Part shown: one piece after another, positions 31,671-41,044 of the stretch | How the letters are laid out: each line of letters begins with the position of its first letter | Numbering within the stretch: the first letter of the stretch is position 1 | Assembly (NCBI GenBank): GCA_963817465.1 | Contig: CAWFOP010000009.1 | Location: forward strand, 417,441-481,440 | Origin: CAMPKL01 sp963817465 | GTDB taxonomy: Bacteria > Acidobacteriota > Terriglobia > Bryobacterales > UBA6623 | DNA: 64,000 nucleotides | Direction of reading: 5' to 3' | Position numbers and translations under genes: made by a program | The notes under the pieces: generated by a model | What the model saw: the letters and a program-made list of their open reading frames with translations, nothing else | Databases searched by the model: none | Told to the model about the DNA's origin: nothing

Positions 31671-34328
31671 CGGGCCCCGCGCTGCTCCCCCGACGGCGCC
31701 GTCATGCCGGCGCGATAGATCGAGTTGAACAAAAGCTGAAACGTGTTGTGCGGCTGCGCGCGGAACTGCGGGCGAAATCCGATGACGATGACGCGGCCCT
31801 TCTTGTAGTCGACTTCGGCCGCTGCGATACGATGCGCGAGATATTCCTCGCCTCGAATCCATCCGCTCGCCAACAAATTCGACGCCGGGTAGCGTGCGAC
31901 GACGCTGAGATCGGTGTATCGAAAGCCGGCAAGAGGCTCGAACGCGGCGTCGTCGTCGAACAATACGATCGCGTCGGGCTGCATGCCGTAGCCCAGCGGA
32001 TGAGTCGGATCGACCTGCACTCGCAAGAAAGACCCCGGGCACGAGAACTTGGAACGCGGTACGCGCTCGAGAACGTTGTGCAGCGGCAGCGCGAAAGTCT
32101 CGCCGGCGAAGTCGACGGCATCGCCCCAAGTGACAAGCGTGCCGCCGCGCGCGACGAAGTCTCGGATCGCTTTGCGACCTTTTTCGCCCAGACCGCCGCG
32201 GTAGGCTTCCGGCGTGGATTCCCGCGCGTTGCCGCGGACCAGCCGCGCATCGTCGCGATCGCCCGGGCAAAAGGATGACGTCGTAGAGGCGATCGAGGCG
32301 GCCGCTTTCCACGTCGGCGTCGAAGAGCGGGCGAGAAGGGGAACTCGTACTGCTCGAGCAGCCAACGCGTCCAGCCTTCATCCATCGAGGCGGTCCACGG
32401 GCGATAAAGGCCGACGCGGGGTCTGAGACAGCGGGGCGAGATCGCTTGGCGCGACGGCCAGGCCGCTCGCCCGCAGGCCAAGATCGTCGATGTAGGGCTC
32501 TAGCCGGGGGGCGTCGATTCCTTGCACCCAAACGGAGCCGGGGACAAAGACAGTCGTCGTCCGCTGCGTATTCGGCCGTCAGCCGCGAGAGCTCCACGCC
32601 GTCGCGCTGCAGGCGATTGATTGCCGTCGCAAGAGAATTCGGACCGGCCTGAATGACGTAGCCGGTTGCGTCTTTCATCGCCTTGACGACGCTCTCCGGA
32701 TGGGGAATCTCGGCGAGCGAATCGAGTGAAGTCTGGAAGCGATCTTTGACGGGAACGGCCTCGACGCCCATTTGCAGAGGCAGGCTCCAGGTGGTGAGGT
32801 CATAGGGCTGAGCGCCCATCTTGCCTTCCGGCATTTCGGCGGGATCGGGGTGCATCTGGGGTTCGAGCAGATCCTTGGCGTAGGCGCGAAAGGGCTGCGC
32901 CATGGGGATGACGTAGGAACCCGCCGCATAGCGCAGGCCGTCGGCCTCGAACGGCTCCGTCGCCTGGCTTACCTCGATGCCCGCGTAGTGCAACACCTCG
33001 AGCAGCGTGTAGACCGAGCCGGGGTCGTGTTGCCCGGCCGGCAGCACATAGGCATAGGGGTCGCCGGCTTCGCCCTCGGCGATGGCGTCGAGGCCGAGGC
33101 GGATCTGCGTCCGGATCAGCTTCACGCGATCGTTCGCGGCGGTTTCGAGAAGCGCTTTGGTCAAGGCCAGCTCGGAGTCGATGATGTCGCGCAGAGTCCA
33201 GCGGCCGCCGAGCCATGGGCGCGGGTAGTCATAGCGCTCCATCAGGTCCGTCGGCGGGGGCATCGCAGCATTCGGGTCCTTCTCGCGCTCTTCGTACCAC
33301 TGCGCCCGTGTCTTGGCGTTTGTCACGGGTTTGCCGATCTCGGCGCGCTCCTGCTCGACCGGCATCGCCAGGTTAGCGCTGGCGACCTCGGTGAGCATGC
33401 CCACGATGTTGTGAAACCAGGCCCCGCGCAGGAAGCCGCCTTGCCACCAAGCGGTGTACTTCTGGTCGTAGCCGACGCCGGTGACGCCGGCTTCATACAG
33501 GCGTTGATACATCGCGAACCCGATCTGGCCGGCTTCGGCCCAGATGGCGGGGTCGACGTTGGGGTTGATCGGGTTCCGGAACGGCGGCACGAACACGCGC
33601 ATGCCGTCGTTTCCCTGCTGGTGCTCGTCGAGATACACCTGCGGGAACCAGTCCTGAAACAGGATCTTGTTGGCGTAGCGGCTCTCGACCTGGGTCATCA
33701 TGTAGGCGTCGCGGTTGTTGTCATGGCCGGCGTAAGGGTGATAGAGCCACGGCAACGGGGCCCACTGGTTGGGCGTCCCTTTTACGCGGTTGTTCCAGTC
33801 GGTGACAATGATTTGTCCGTCGGGATTGAGCGACGGAATCATCAAGAAGACGACGTTGTCGAGCACGTTGCGCATCCAGGGCGAGTCTTCGGTCGCCATG
33901 CGGTGGGCGAGCTCGAGCGCCATTTGCGTGGCGCCGACCTCGCTGGCGTGGATGCTGCACGAGATCATCACGACCGCTGGAGACTCCCAGGCGAGCTTGT
34001 CGATCTCCGTTTCGGTCAACCCGGAAGGATGCGCGATGCGGCGCTGGGTCGCTTGGATCTCGTCGAGCCGTGCGATGTTCTTTGGCGATGAGATTTTGAC
34101 CAGCAGGAAAGGATTGCCGTTGGTGCTTTTGCCGACCTCGTCGACAACCACTCGCTCGCTGCCTTCGTCGAGCAGATGGAAGTAATCGACGATACGCTCC
34201 CAGCGCACGAGGTTGCCGTCCGAGCCGATAGGAAACCCAGCGAATTCATCCGGCGTCGGAACCGACTGGGCGGGCAGCGAAGCGCCGATCAGTACGGCGG
34301 CGAGGACGAGACGTATCGGCAGTGCCAT
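31658..34328 (-). pseudogene. secreted M14-family zinc carboxypeptidase-like protein, four clustered frameshifts
   Basis: Joined frames give about 890 residues. ATG 34328 begins a signal peptide (LVLAAVLIGASLPAQS). The M14 catalytic domain (about 25-400) shows the zinc motif in CSIHASEVGATQ (H and E), the substrate region MIPSLNPDGQ, and a later DEHQQGNDGMRVFVPP. The C-terminal part is a class-I-glutamine-amidotransferase-like/ThuA-type domain (YDVILLPG, FVARGGTLVTWGDAVDF, KGRVIVIGFRPQFRAQPHNTF). Between 32257 and 32557 the frame moves four times (about 32550, 32415, 32335 and 32262), each next to a short homopolymer; sequence before and after is well conserved. Local consensus error seems at least as likely as decay. 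Confidence 0.78.
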
Positions 34329-34444
34329 GATCAAATGAGCGGAGGCTGGAGCGAAACGCGAGGGATCTCGCAATGACTAAGAACGCCGGCGCGGGCGCGA
34401 ACCGAAGTATATCGTCGTCGAAGGTCCGGGCGCTGTTCGGGCGC

Positions 34445-35924
34445 ATGGGACGCCTGCGTTTCCTAAAGCTCTCGGCCTGCCTCACCTTCTTTACAGGGCT
34501 GGCCGGCTGGGCGCAAGACGCGCAAGAGCTGCCCCAACCCGAGCAGCCCAGCTTCGATCCGGACGACTTGCCGTCGACGAAGGCTTACCGCAGCGCGGTC
34601 AGGGTTCGCGGCGTGGGCGTGAAGATCGGCGAGGTCTCGGCGACTTCAGCCATCGTCTGGGCGCGCGTGCCGCCGCTCGACGAGGTCGCCTACCGGCGCA
34701 AGCGCGACTTGCTCGCCTGGCTGGCCTCGCTGTTCGTAGAAGAGGACATTCAAGTCCGCTTCCGCTACGGAACGACAGAGGACCTTACCTCCATCCCCTG
34801 GGGCGTCTGGACGGACGCCGATGTTGAAGATGACTTCACCAAGCGCTGGGAGTTGACGGGCCTAAAGCCCGCGACGACCTACTACTTCGAAGTCGAAGGG
34901 GCGGACGAAAATCGGCAGCCGCTCTATGACGTCCGCAAGGGCCGCTTCAAGACGGCTCCGGCGCTCAACGATCCCGCGCCGATCACGTTCACGGTGGTCA
35001 CTTGCCAGCGCTACGACCATCTCGACAACCCGCGCGGCTATGAGATCTATCCTTCGATGGAGGACCTGGAGCCGTCGTTCACTGTGTTGACCGGCGACTC
35101 GATCTACTTCGACCGGGGACCGATGAAGGCGCGGACCCTCGAGCTGGCGCGCGATCGCTGGCGGCGCATGTACGAGCTGCCGCGATTGTTCGACTACCAC
35201 GCCCTCGTGCCCGCCTATTGGGAGAAGGACGATCACGACACGCTCTCGGACGAGGCCGGGCCGACGACGAAGCCGTTCGGCGAGCTTACCTTCGAGATGG
35301 GAGCCCACCTGTTCAAGCTGTACAACCCGGTGGGCGAGATTCCCTATCAGGCGATTTCGCTGGGGCCGCTTGCTCGAAATCTGGCTGCCGGAAGTGAGGG
35401 AATTTCGCGATCCCAACCACATGCCGGACGGGCCCGACAAGTCCATCTACGGGGAGCGCCAAAAGGAATGGCTCCTCCGCACGCTCGAAGCGAGCGACGC
35501 GGCTTGGCGCGTGCTCGTCAACCCCACGCCGATCGTCGGGCCCGACCGAGCGCGATTCAAGGCTGACAACCACTCCAATAGCGCCTGGAGCTACGAGGGC
35601 GACCAGTTGCGGCGCTTCTTCGCGGACAAGTTGGGGGACAACTTCTTCGTCGTGGGAGGCGACCGGCATTGGCAGTACCACTCGATCGACCCGGACACGG
35701 GGGTGCAGGAGTACGCTTGCGGCCCGGCCAGCGACGCTCACGCCGGAGGCAGCCCGGGTTTCGAGAAGGAGTATCACCAATTTCACCGCGTGGCCGGCGG
35801 GTTCGCTTCGGTCTCGGTCGGCCGCGAGGGGAACACGGACTACGCCCTCGTTCGGCTACACGATGTGGACGGTAACGTGGTCTACGAAAATCGCAAGACG
35901 CGCCCCGCAGCCGTTAGATCTTGA
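34445..35924 (+). CDS. PhoD-like alkaline phosphatase, one frameshift
   Basis: Secreted metallophosphoesterase of the PhoD type. ATG 34445 gives a signal peptide (FLKLSACLTFFTGLAGWAQ); another in-frame ATG at 34373 would overlap the start of the divergent peptidase gene. An N-terminal Fn3-like domain (GEVSATSAIVWARVPP ... LTGLKPATTYYFEVEG) precedes the phosphatase core: TVVTCQRYDHLDNPRG, VLTGDSIYFDRGP, YWEKDDHDT, and FVVGGDRHWQYHS near the end. The frame moves by one base at about 35347 (within CCCTATCAGGCG), after which RRFRWGRLLEIWLPEV continues the protein. About 490 residues. The stop overlaps the convergent methyltransferase by 11 bases. Confidence 0.82.
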
Positions 35925-36555
35925 CGGCCGTGATCGACTTGAGCAGGCCGAGGGCGCGCTCCTTCCAGACCTCGGCTTTTGGGAAAAGCATTCTGAGGTC
36001 TTGAACGGTCAGCAAGTCGATGTCGCGCAAGAAGTCGTCGCAGCCTTGGGGCGTCGGATGCTGTAGCAGGCCCCAAACGCTGACCGGCAGCAACGGGCGT
36101 TGCCAGCGCTTGGGCAGGTAGTGAATCAGCGGCGTCATCAAATGCGGCTCGACCGGGAACCAGCGGTACGGGGTTTGCACGTAGTAGCGCTGCGCGACGC
36201 GCTCGACTTCCCGCGCGAAAGCCCGGCGGTTTTCTGCGCCGGGAATGTGTTCGACCACCGAGTTGGCGAATGCGACGTCGAAGGCGCGATCCCGGAACGG
36301 CAGGGCTCGCGCGTCGGCGACCACCCACTCGAAGCGGCTGTCGCGCTGCGCCGGCGGCTCGAGGTTGACGATCGTGACGCGCGGCGCCGCTTTGAAATAG
36401 TCCCAGTAGTAGTGGTAGCCGCCGATATCGAGGATGCGCGTACGGCTCGAGACAGCGAACCGCTCGGCGAAACGCCGGAACCGGCGGCGCCGGAAGTAGC
36501 GCGCGAGCGGCTGATGAATGGCCGGAATGTCGAGCCGGAAGGCCAAGACTCTCAA
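35914..36555 (-). CDS. class I SAM-dependent methyltransferase
   Basis: 213 residues from TTG 36555, chosen because longer versions would run into the divergent gene that starts at 36586. A Methyltransf_11-type fold: ILDIGGYHYYWDYF (SAM-binding motif I, slightly unusual GGYHYYW), VNLEPP (motif II acidic residue), FEWVVADARALPFRDRAFDVAFANSVVEHI (motifs III/IV). The C-terminal region (YVQTPYRWFPVEPHLMTPL) is of the kind found in methyltransferases of lipopolysaccharide clusters. The acceptor is unknown; adjacency to a GT-C transferase suggests a glycan or polyprenyl substrate (inference). Confidence 0.83.
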   Translation of the reverse strand: MRVLAFRLDIPAIHQPLARYFRRRRFRRFAERFAVSSRTRILDIGGYHYYWDYFKAAPRVTIVNLEPPAQRDSRFEWVVADARALPFRDRAFDVAFANSVVEHIPGAENRRAFAREVERVAQRYYVQTPYRWFPVEPHLMTPLIHYLPKRWQRPLLPVSVWGLLQHPTPQGCDDFLRDIDLLTVQDLRMLFPKAEVWKERALGLLKSITAVKI

Positions 36556-36585
36556 GTTTACGCCGGGGTTTGTTAGAGTTCGCGA

Positions 36586-38076
36586 ATGCTCCCTGCTTGG
36601 CTCGAGGAACGGCCGTTGCGCGTCTTCCTGCCTTTGCAGGCCGTGCTGCTCGGCGTCCGGCCGGACCTGTTGCCCGTGTGGGGCGACGAACAATTCACAT
36701 TGAACATCGTGCGGGCCCCCGTGTCGGACCTGCTCATGACGGTCTCGTTCGACATTCACCCGCCGCTCTACTTTGCGCTCGTGAAGCTTTGGGTGGGCCT
36801 GTTCGGAGGGCTGGGGGATGTCGTCGCCGCGCGCCTGTTTTCGGTGGTTTGCACCCTCGCGACAACCGTTGCGTTGGACCTGCTCTGGTTGAAGGGGCGC
36901 CCGCTCGGCGACCGCATCTGGTTCCTGGCGCTCTGGACTCTTTCGCCGCTGTTATTGCTGTATTCGAGGATGGCGCGTTCCTACGCGCTGCAAATGCTGC
37001 TGGCGGTGCTCGTGTTTCACGCGGCGAGCCGGGCCGCCGAGCGGTTGACGGTCAAACGCGGATCCGCGACGGCCGTCGGGCTGGCCCTGTTGCTCTATAC
37101 GCACTACTTGCCCGGACTGGCTGTGGGATTCGCCGTGTTTGTCTTGCTGGCCCGGCGCAGCTTGAAGGGCGCGCTCGCGGTCCTGGGCGGCGCGGCGCTT
37201 CTCTATTCGCCCTGGGCGCCGACCCTGCTCGAAGGACTCAACAAGGCGGCGACGAAGCAGGTGTATCACTTGGCGTCCGGATCGGCGGCGGAGTTTGCGC
37301 TGCGCATCTTGTACTGGGGCATGGCGTTCACGTTCGGCGAAGCGCAGACTTGGGTCACGCTCTCGGCGGCCGTTGCATTGAGCGTATGGCTTGGCTGCCT
37401 GCTGCTTGCGAAACGGCCTGCTGCGTCGGACCAGCAGCGCATGTCGCTTTGGGCGGCGCCGCTCGGGTTCTTAGGGACTTGGCGCTGGGTCGCGTTCGCG
37501 TTTACTCCCGCGCGCCTGCTCTTTTTGGCGCCGGCGTGGCTGCTGACGCTGTCTTCCTTGTCCTCCGCGCGCACAGGCCGGCTCGCATTGGCGGGCCTAC
37601 TGGGCTTCTCGGTCATCGCGGACGGGATGTACTACGCGCGCGTGGGGCCGCTCAATCCCGGGTACCAGATCCCCTTCGGCTGGATCGCCGACGAGATCGA
37701 GCGGACCTCGAATCCGCGGGACACTCTCGTTCTGATTGATTCGTTCAACGCCGATCCGAGTCCGCTGCTCGCTGCCCTGGACCTGCGGTTCGAGACCGTC
37801 GTCGCGGTCGACGATTCGTTTGCGGCCCGTGTTGAGTCCCGGATCGAGGATCGCCGACCCGAGACGATTTGGTATCTTCGCTCGACGAGAGACGTCTCGC
37901 CAGGGGCGCTCAACGAAGCGGAAGAGGCTCGGTTGGACCGCGATTACCGCGTCTCCCAAACGCGCGCTTTCGTACCGTACACGAGTCTGCAGCGCAGCGC
38001 CCTGGGCTTGCTCACAAGCGGAGACGTCCCGAAGGCGCACTACCAAGCGCGCCGCTACGAGCGAATGAGTGAATGA
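36586..38076 (+). CDS. GT39/PMT-like membrane glycosyltransferase (ArnT family fold)
   Basis: 496 residues, about ten membrane helices in the first 350 residues, then a soluble C-terminal domain. The first periplasmic loop carries WGDEQFTLN (acidic residue of the GT-C catalytic site, near residue 33) and SFDIHPPLYFALVKLW, both typical of the PMT_2 / glycosyltransferase-39 group that uses polyprenyl-phosphate sugars. RMARSYALQMLLAVLVFH corresponds to the conserved arginine-containing loop. The C-terminal part (residues 370-470) is a small alpha/beta domain. It overlaps in function and possibly in transcription with the solute-binding-like gene that begins 1 base after its stop. Confidence 0.82.
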   Translation: MLPAWLEERPLRVFLPLQAVLLGVRPDLLPVWGDEQFTLNIVRAPVSDLLMTVSFDIHPPLYFALVKLWVGLFGGLGDVVAARLFSVVCTLATTVALDLLWLKGRPLGDRIWFLALWTLSPLLLLYSRMARSYALQMLLAVLVFHAASRAAERLTVKRGSATAVGLALLLYTHYLPGLAVGFAVFVLLARRSLKGALAVLGGAALLYSPWAPTLLEGLNKAATKQVYHLASGSAAEFALRILYWGMAFTFGEAQTWVTLSAAVALSVWLGCLLLAKRPAASDQQRMSLWAAPLGFLGTWRWVAFAFTPARLLFLAPAWLLTLSSLSSARTGRLALAGLLGFSVIADGMYYARVGPLNPGYQIPFGWIADEIERTSNPRDTLVLIDSFNADPSPLLAALDLRFETVVAVDDSFAARVESRIEDRRPETIWYLRSTRDVSPGALNEAEEARLDRDYRVSQTRAFVPYTSLQRSALGLLTSGDVPKAHYQARRYERMSE

Positions 38077-38077
38077 A

Positions 38078-38965
38078 ATGTCTGAAAAGCTGAAAATTCG
38101 GGTCTCGCGCCACTCCGCCTTCTACAGCCCGCTGATCGGCGTGATCGCGGGCGGCTTTTTGGGGCGGGAGGGCATCGACGCGGAGTATTCGACGCTGCGG
38201 CCGGGCCAGCTCTCGCGGCATTTGCTGGCGTCGGGCGAGGTGGATGTGATGCAATCCGCCGTCGGCTCGAACTTCGGCCCCCTGGCAGCGGGCGAGGCGG
38301 ACTTGCCCGTGCACTTCGCGCAGATCAACGCCCGCGACGGCTTCTTCATCGCATCGCGGGAGCCGATCGAGTCGTTCGAATGGAAGATGCTCGAAGGACG
38401 CAAGTTTGTGGCCGACCACGGCGGCCAGCCGATGCTGATGCTGCGCTACGCAGCCGCGCGGCAGGGCGTCGATTGGAGCAAGATCGATGTGCTCGACGCG
38501 GCCGGCCCGGATGCGATGGACTCCGCATTTCGCAGCGGCGTCGGCGATTTCATTCACCAGCAAGGTCCGGCGCCGCAGCAGCTCGAGCACGACGGCTTGG
38601 CGAGCGTCGTGGCGGCGGTGGGCGCGGCGATGCCCGAGGTGGCGTTTTCGAGCGTGTGCGCGATGCCGCGTTTCGTCGAATCGGAGCGCGGCCGCGCGTT
38701 CACCCGCGCCTACCGCAAGTCCCGCGAGTGGGTGCGCAACTCGCCGCCCGAGGAAGTAGCCGAAGCCGAACAAACATTCTTCCCCAATACGAGCCCGGAA
38801 GCGCTGGCGGCGGCGATCGAACGCTATCAGCGGCTCGGCTGCTGGCGGGGCGACATCACCATCCCGGAGCCGCTGTTTGAGCAGGCCGTCGAAGTGTTCC
38901 GCGCGGGCGGCGCAATCAAGGGTTCGCCGTCCTATCGCGACATCGTCGTCGACCCGCCGGCCTGA
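38078..38965 (+). CDS. NMT1/THI5-like solute-binding-fold protein, no signal peptide
   Basis: 295 residues from ATG 38078, which follows the upstream stop (TGA 38074-38076) directly, so translation is probably coupled. A periplasmic-binding-protein fold of the SsuA/ThiY class is suggested by KIRVSRHSAFYSPLIGVIAG at the start, LRPGQLSRHLLASGEVDVMQSAVGSNF, and FEWKMLEGRKFVADHGGQP. There is no signal peptide or lipobox, and no ABC permease or ATPase gene nearby, so transport is doubtful. It may be a cytoplasmic enzyme or sensor built on the same fold, like THI5 (inference). Confidence 0.7.
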   Translation: MSEKLKIRVSRHSAFYSPLIGVIAGGFLGREGIDAEYSTLRPGQLSRHLLASGEVDVMQSAVGSNFGPLAAGEADLPVHFAQINARDGFFIASREPIESFEWKMLEGRKFVADHGGQPMLMLRYAAARQGVDWSKIDVLDAAGPDAMDSAFRSGVGDFIHQQGPAPQQLEHDGLASVVAAVGAAMPEVAFSSVCAMPRFVESERGRAFTRAYRKSREWVRNSPPEEVAEAEQTFFPNTSPEALAAAIERYQRLGCWRGDITIPEPLFEQAVEVFRAGGAIKGSPSYRDIVVDPPA

Positions 38966-38991
38966 TGTAAGATGAGGTTTCTTGCCGCAAA

Positions 38992-39068
38992 GGGCGCGTA
39001 GCTCAGTTGGTTAGAGCGCCTGCTTCACACGCAGGAGGTCCCCAGTTCGAGTCTGGGCGCGCCCACCA
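38992..39068 (+). tRNA. tRNA-Val (CAC), CCA encoded
   Basis: 77 nt. Acceptor GGGCGCG pairs perfectly with CGCGCCC, discriminator A, CCA encoded at 39066-39068. Anticodon stem CTGCT/... with loop TTCACAC gives CAC. D-loop AGCTCAGTTGGTTAGAG and T-arm CCCAGTTCGAGTCTGGG are canonical. Confidence 0.95.
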
Positions 39069-39529
39069 TTGACTTGGTCAATAGGTCGTCAAGCTTCACT
39101 GCCGCCGGCGCTTGTCAGCAATCGTTCTTGTCGCCCATTTCGGACCCGCTGCAAGCCCCGTACGATCGTTCGCCGCGAATCCCCAACTCGGCCGCGCGAA
39201 TGCGAAGGGCGAAAGTACTGGGGCGTTGGTAGCATTGGGGATTGAAGCTTGTCGCGGGCAGGCCGGCTGTGTTTTGCTGATTCAACCCGGTAGATTCCAA
39301 TGCGGCCCCAGCGGATTTCAAGGAACGGGCTCGTCCTGTCGCCCACAATGTTGGCCGGAACCTCCGCTGCGAGCGGGTCGAGCTTCGCGGCTACGATGAG
39401 CGCCAACGCGTGGGCCCGCGTGACGGACGTAGTGACGGACGCGTCGAGCGGCCGTTTGCGACGTTTTTCCGTATTTTCGCGTCGGCCGGCGATTCGCCGC
39501 CCCATTCATGCGTTCGGGGCGCACGCCGC
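39069..39529 (+). other. intergenic region between tRNA-Val and the GMC oxidoreductase gene
   Basis: No gene supported. A small inverted repeat (ATTGAC/GTCAAT, 39068-39082) abuts the tRNA without a T-tract. A 138-codon open frame on the minus strand (39089-39505) has no recognisable motif, no ribosome-binding site and an arginine-rich composition typical of chance frames in GC-rich DNA. Confidence 0.5.
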
Positions 39530-41044
39530 GTGACGACAACCCTGTCGGCGGATGTCGTCATCATCGGGAGCGGCGCGGGGGGCGGCACGCTGGCCTATGG
39601 GCTCGCCCGCAGCGGCCTATCCGTCATCCTCGCCGAGCAGGGACAGCCCGTTCCCCAGGAGCCGGAGAACTGGACCCTCGAGGGGGCCTTCGGAAAGAAG
39701 TACAAGACCCTAAAGAACATCGAGGAGTGCGGCGTCGACCCGAACCAGGAGTATTACAACCTCGGAGGTCAGACGAAGTTCTTCGGTGCGGCGCTCTATC
39801 GACTGCGCAAGGAAGACTTCGAGGAAGTACGCCACGAGGACGGCGTCTCGCCGGCCTGGCCGATCCGTTACGAGGACCTGGAGCCGTACTACTGCGAGGC
39901 CGAGCGGATCTACCACGTGCACGGCGCCCCGGAGGAGGACCCCACCGAGCCGCCGCATTCCGCGCCCTACCCGTTTGAGGCCATCCCCCACGAGCGATAC
40001 TTCATCAATCTGATCGAGCGGCTCCGCGGGCAGGGAATTCACGTCAGCAGCATCCCCCGCGCGATCGACTATCATCCCGGCGGCCCCTGCATTTTCTGCG
40101 CCACCTGTGATGCGCATGCCTGCCGCGTGAACGCTAAGTTCGACGCCGAGGTCGCGTGCATACGTCCCGCGCTCGAGACCGGGAACCTGCGGCTGCTCAC
40201 TGGAGCTCGTTGTCACCGGCTAGTGACCGACGAGGGCGGCCGGCGCGTAACGGCGGCCGAGATCGAACATCGCGGTCAGCGCGTGAAGCTCTCCGCCGAC
40301 CGCTTCGTCGTCTCTTGCGGGGTTGTCGGGTCGTCGACTCTGTTGCTGCGCTCGGCGTCCAACGCGCATCCGCAAGGTCTGGCGAACTCCTCAGGACTTG
40401 TCGGGCGCAACTTGTCCGGGCACAACGCGCAGTTCCTGTTTCCTTTGCAGCGTTCCGCCATTCCGGCGCTTCATCAAAAGACGTTCGCGGTCAACGACTA
40501 CTATTCCGGCGACTCGCAGTGGCCGTATCCCCTGGGTGTGTTCCAAGCCAGCGGCCAACTTCCCTTCTGGGGAGAGCTCCACGGAATGTACGGTTCGATC
40601 GCCAAGTGGTTGGCCGGGCACAGCCTGATGTGCTTCGTGATGGGCGAGGTCCTTCCGCAACCGGAGAACAGGGTGATCCGGGAGCCGAACGGAAAGGTCC
40701 GTCTCCAATACAGCTCCAACAACCTCGGCTCCTTTAGACGCCTGACCGAGCTCGGGGCCCGGTTGCTGCGGCGGGTTGGCTATCCTCTGGTGCTCCACCA
40801 GCGGCGTCCCCTGCCCGGGCTGCCCTGGCACCCCATCGGAACACTGCGCTTTGGGCACGACCCAACAGCCTCCGTGCTCGATCAGTGGTGCCGCGCCCAC
40901 GACCTGGACAACCTTTACGCGGTCGACAGTTGTTTCCTGCCATCCGCCGGGGCGGTCAACACGTCCCTCACCATCATGGCTCAGGCCCTGCGCGTGGCCG
41001 ACCACATTACCGGTAACGCACCTGTCACGACGCTGCGTCAGTGA
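39530..41044 (+). CDS. GMC-family FAD-dependent oxidoreductase
   Basis: 504 residues from GTG 39530. The frame extends upstream but that part (arginine-rich) is unlike any GMC enzyme. Dinucleotide-binding motif VVIIGSGAGGGTLAYGLARSG at residues about 8-28, GGQTKFFGAALYRLR (flavin loop), a cysteine cluster CIFCATCDAHACRV near 185-200, the second FAD region VVSCGVVGSSTLLLRSASN, and the C-terminal GMC_oxred_C part with WHPIGTLRFG (catalytic His region), DSCFLPSAGAVNTSLTIMA. It oxidises an alcohol or sugar. The cysteine cluster CxxCxxCxxxxC is a noteworthy deviation from plain GMC enzymes. No signal peptide. The stop overlaps the convergent SDR gene by 20 bases. Confidence 0.87.
   Translation: MTTTLSADVVIIGSGAGGGTLAYGLARSGLSVILAEQGQPVPQEPENWTLEGAFGKKYKTLKNIEECGVDPNQEYYNLGGQTKFFGAALYRLRKEDFEEVRHEDGVSPAWPIRYEDLEPYYCEAERIYHVHGAPEEDPTEPPHSAPYPFEAIPHERYFINLIERLRGQGIHVSSIPRAIDYHPGGPCIFCATCDAHACRVNAKFDAEVACIRPALETGNLRLLTGARCHRLVTDEGGRRVTAAEIEHRGQRVKLSADRFVVSCGVVGSSTLLLRSASNAHPQGLANSSGLVGRNLSGHNAQFLFPLQRSAIPALHQKTFAVNDYYSGDSQWPYPLGVFQASGQLPFWGELHGMYGSIAKWLAGHSLMCFVMGEVLPQPENRVIREPNGKVRLQYSSNNLGSFRRLTELGARLLRRVGYPLVLHQRRPLPGLPWHPIGTLRFGHDPTASVLDQWCRAHDLDNLYAVDSCFLPSAGAVNTSLTIMAQALRVADHITGNAPVTTLRQ

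Noticed and set aside
32772..34091. 439-codon open frame antisense to the M14 peptidase
   Set aside because: The opposite strand has clear zinc-peptidase motifs; this one has none.
39089..39505. 138-codon open frame next to tRNA-Val, considered as a second tRNA-linked insertion gene
   Set aside because: No recombinase motif, no ribosome-binding site, Arg-rich composition.
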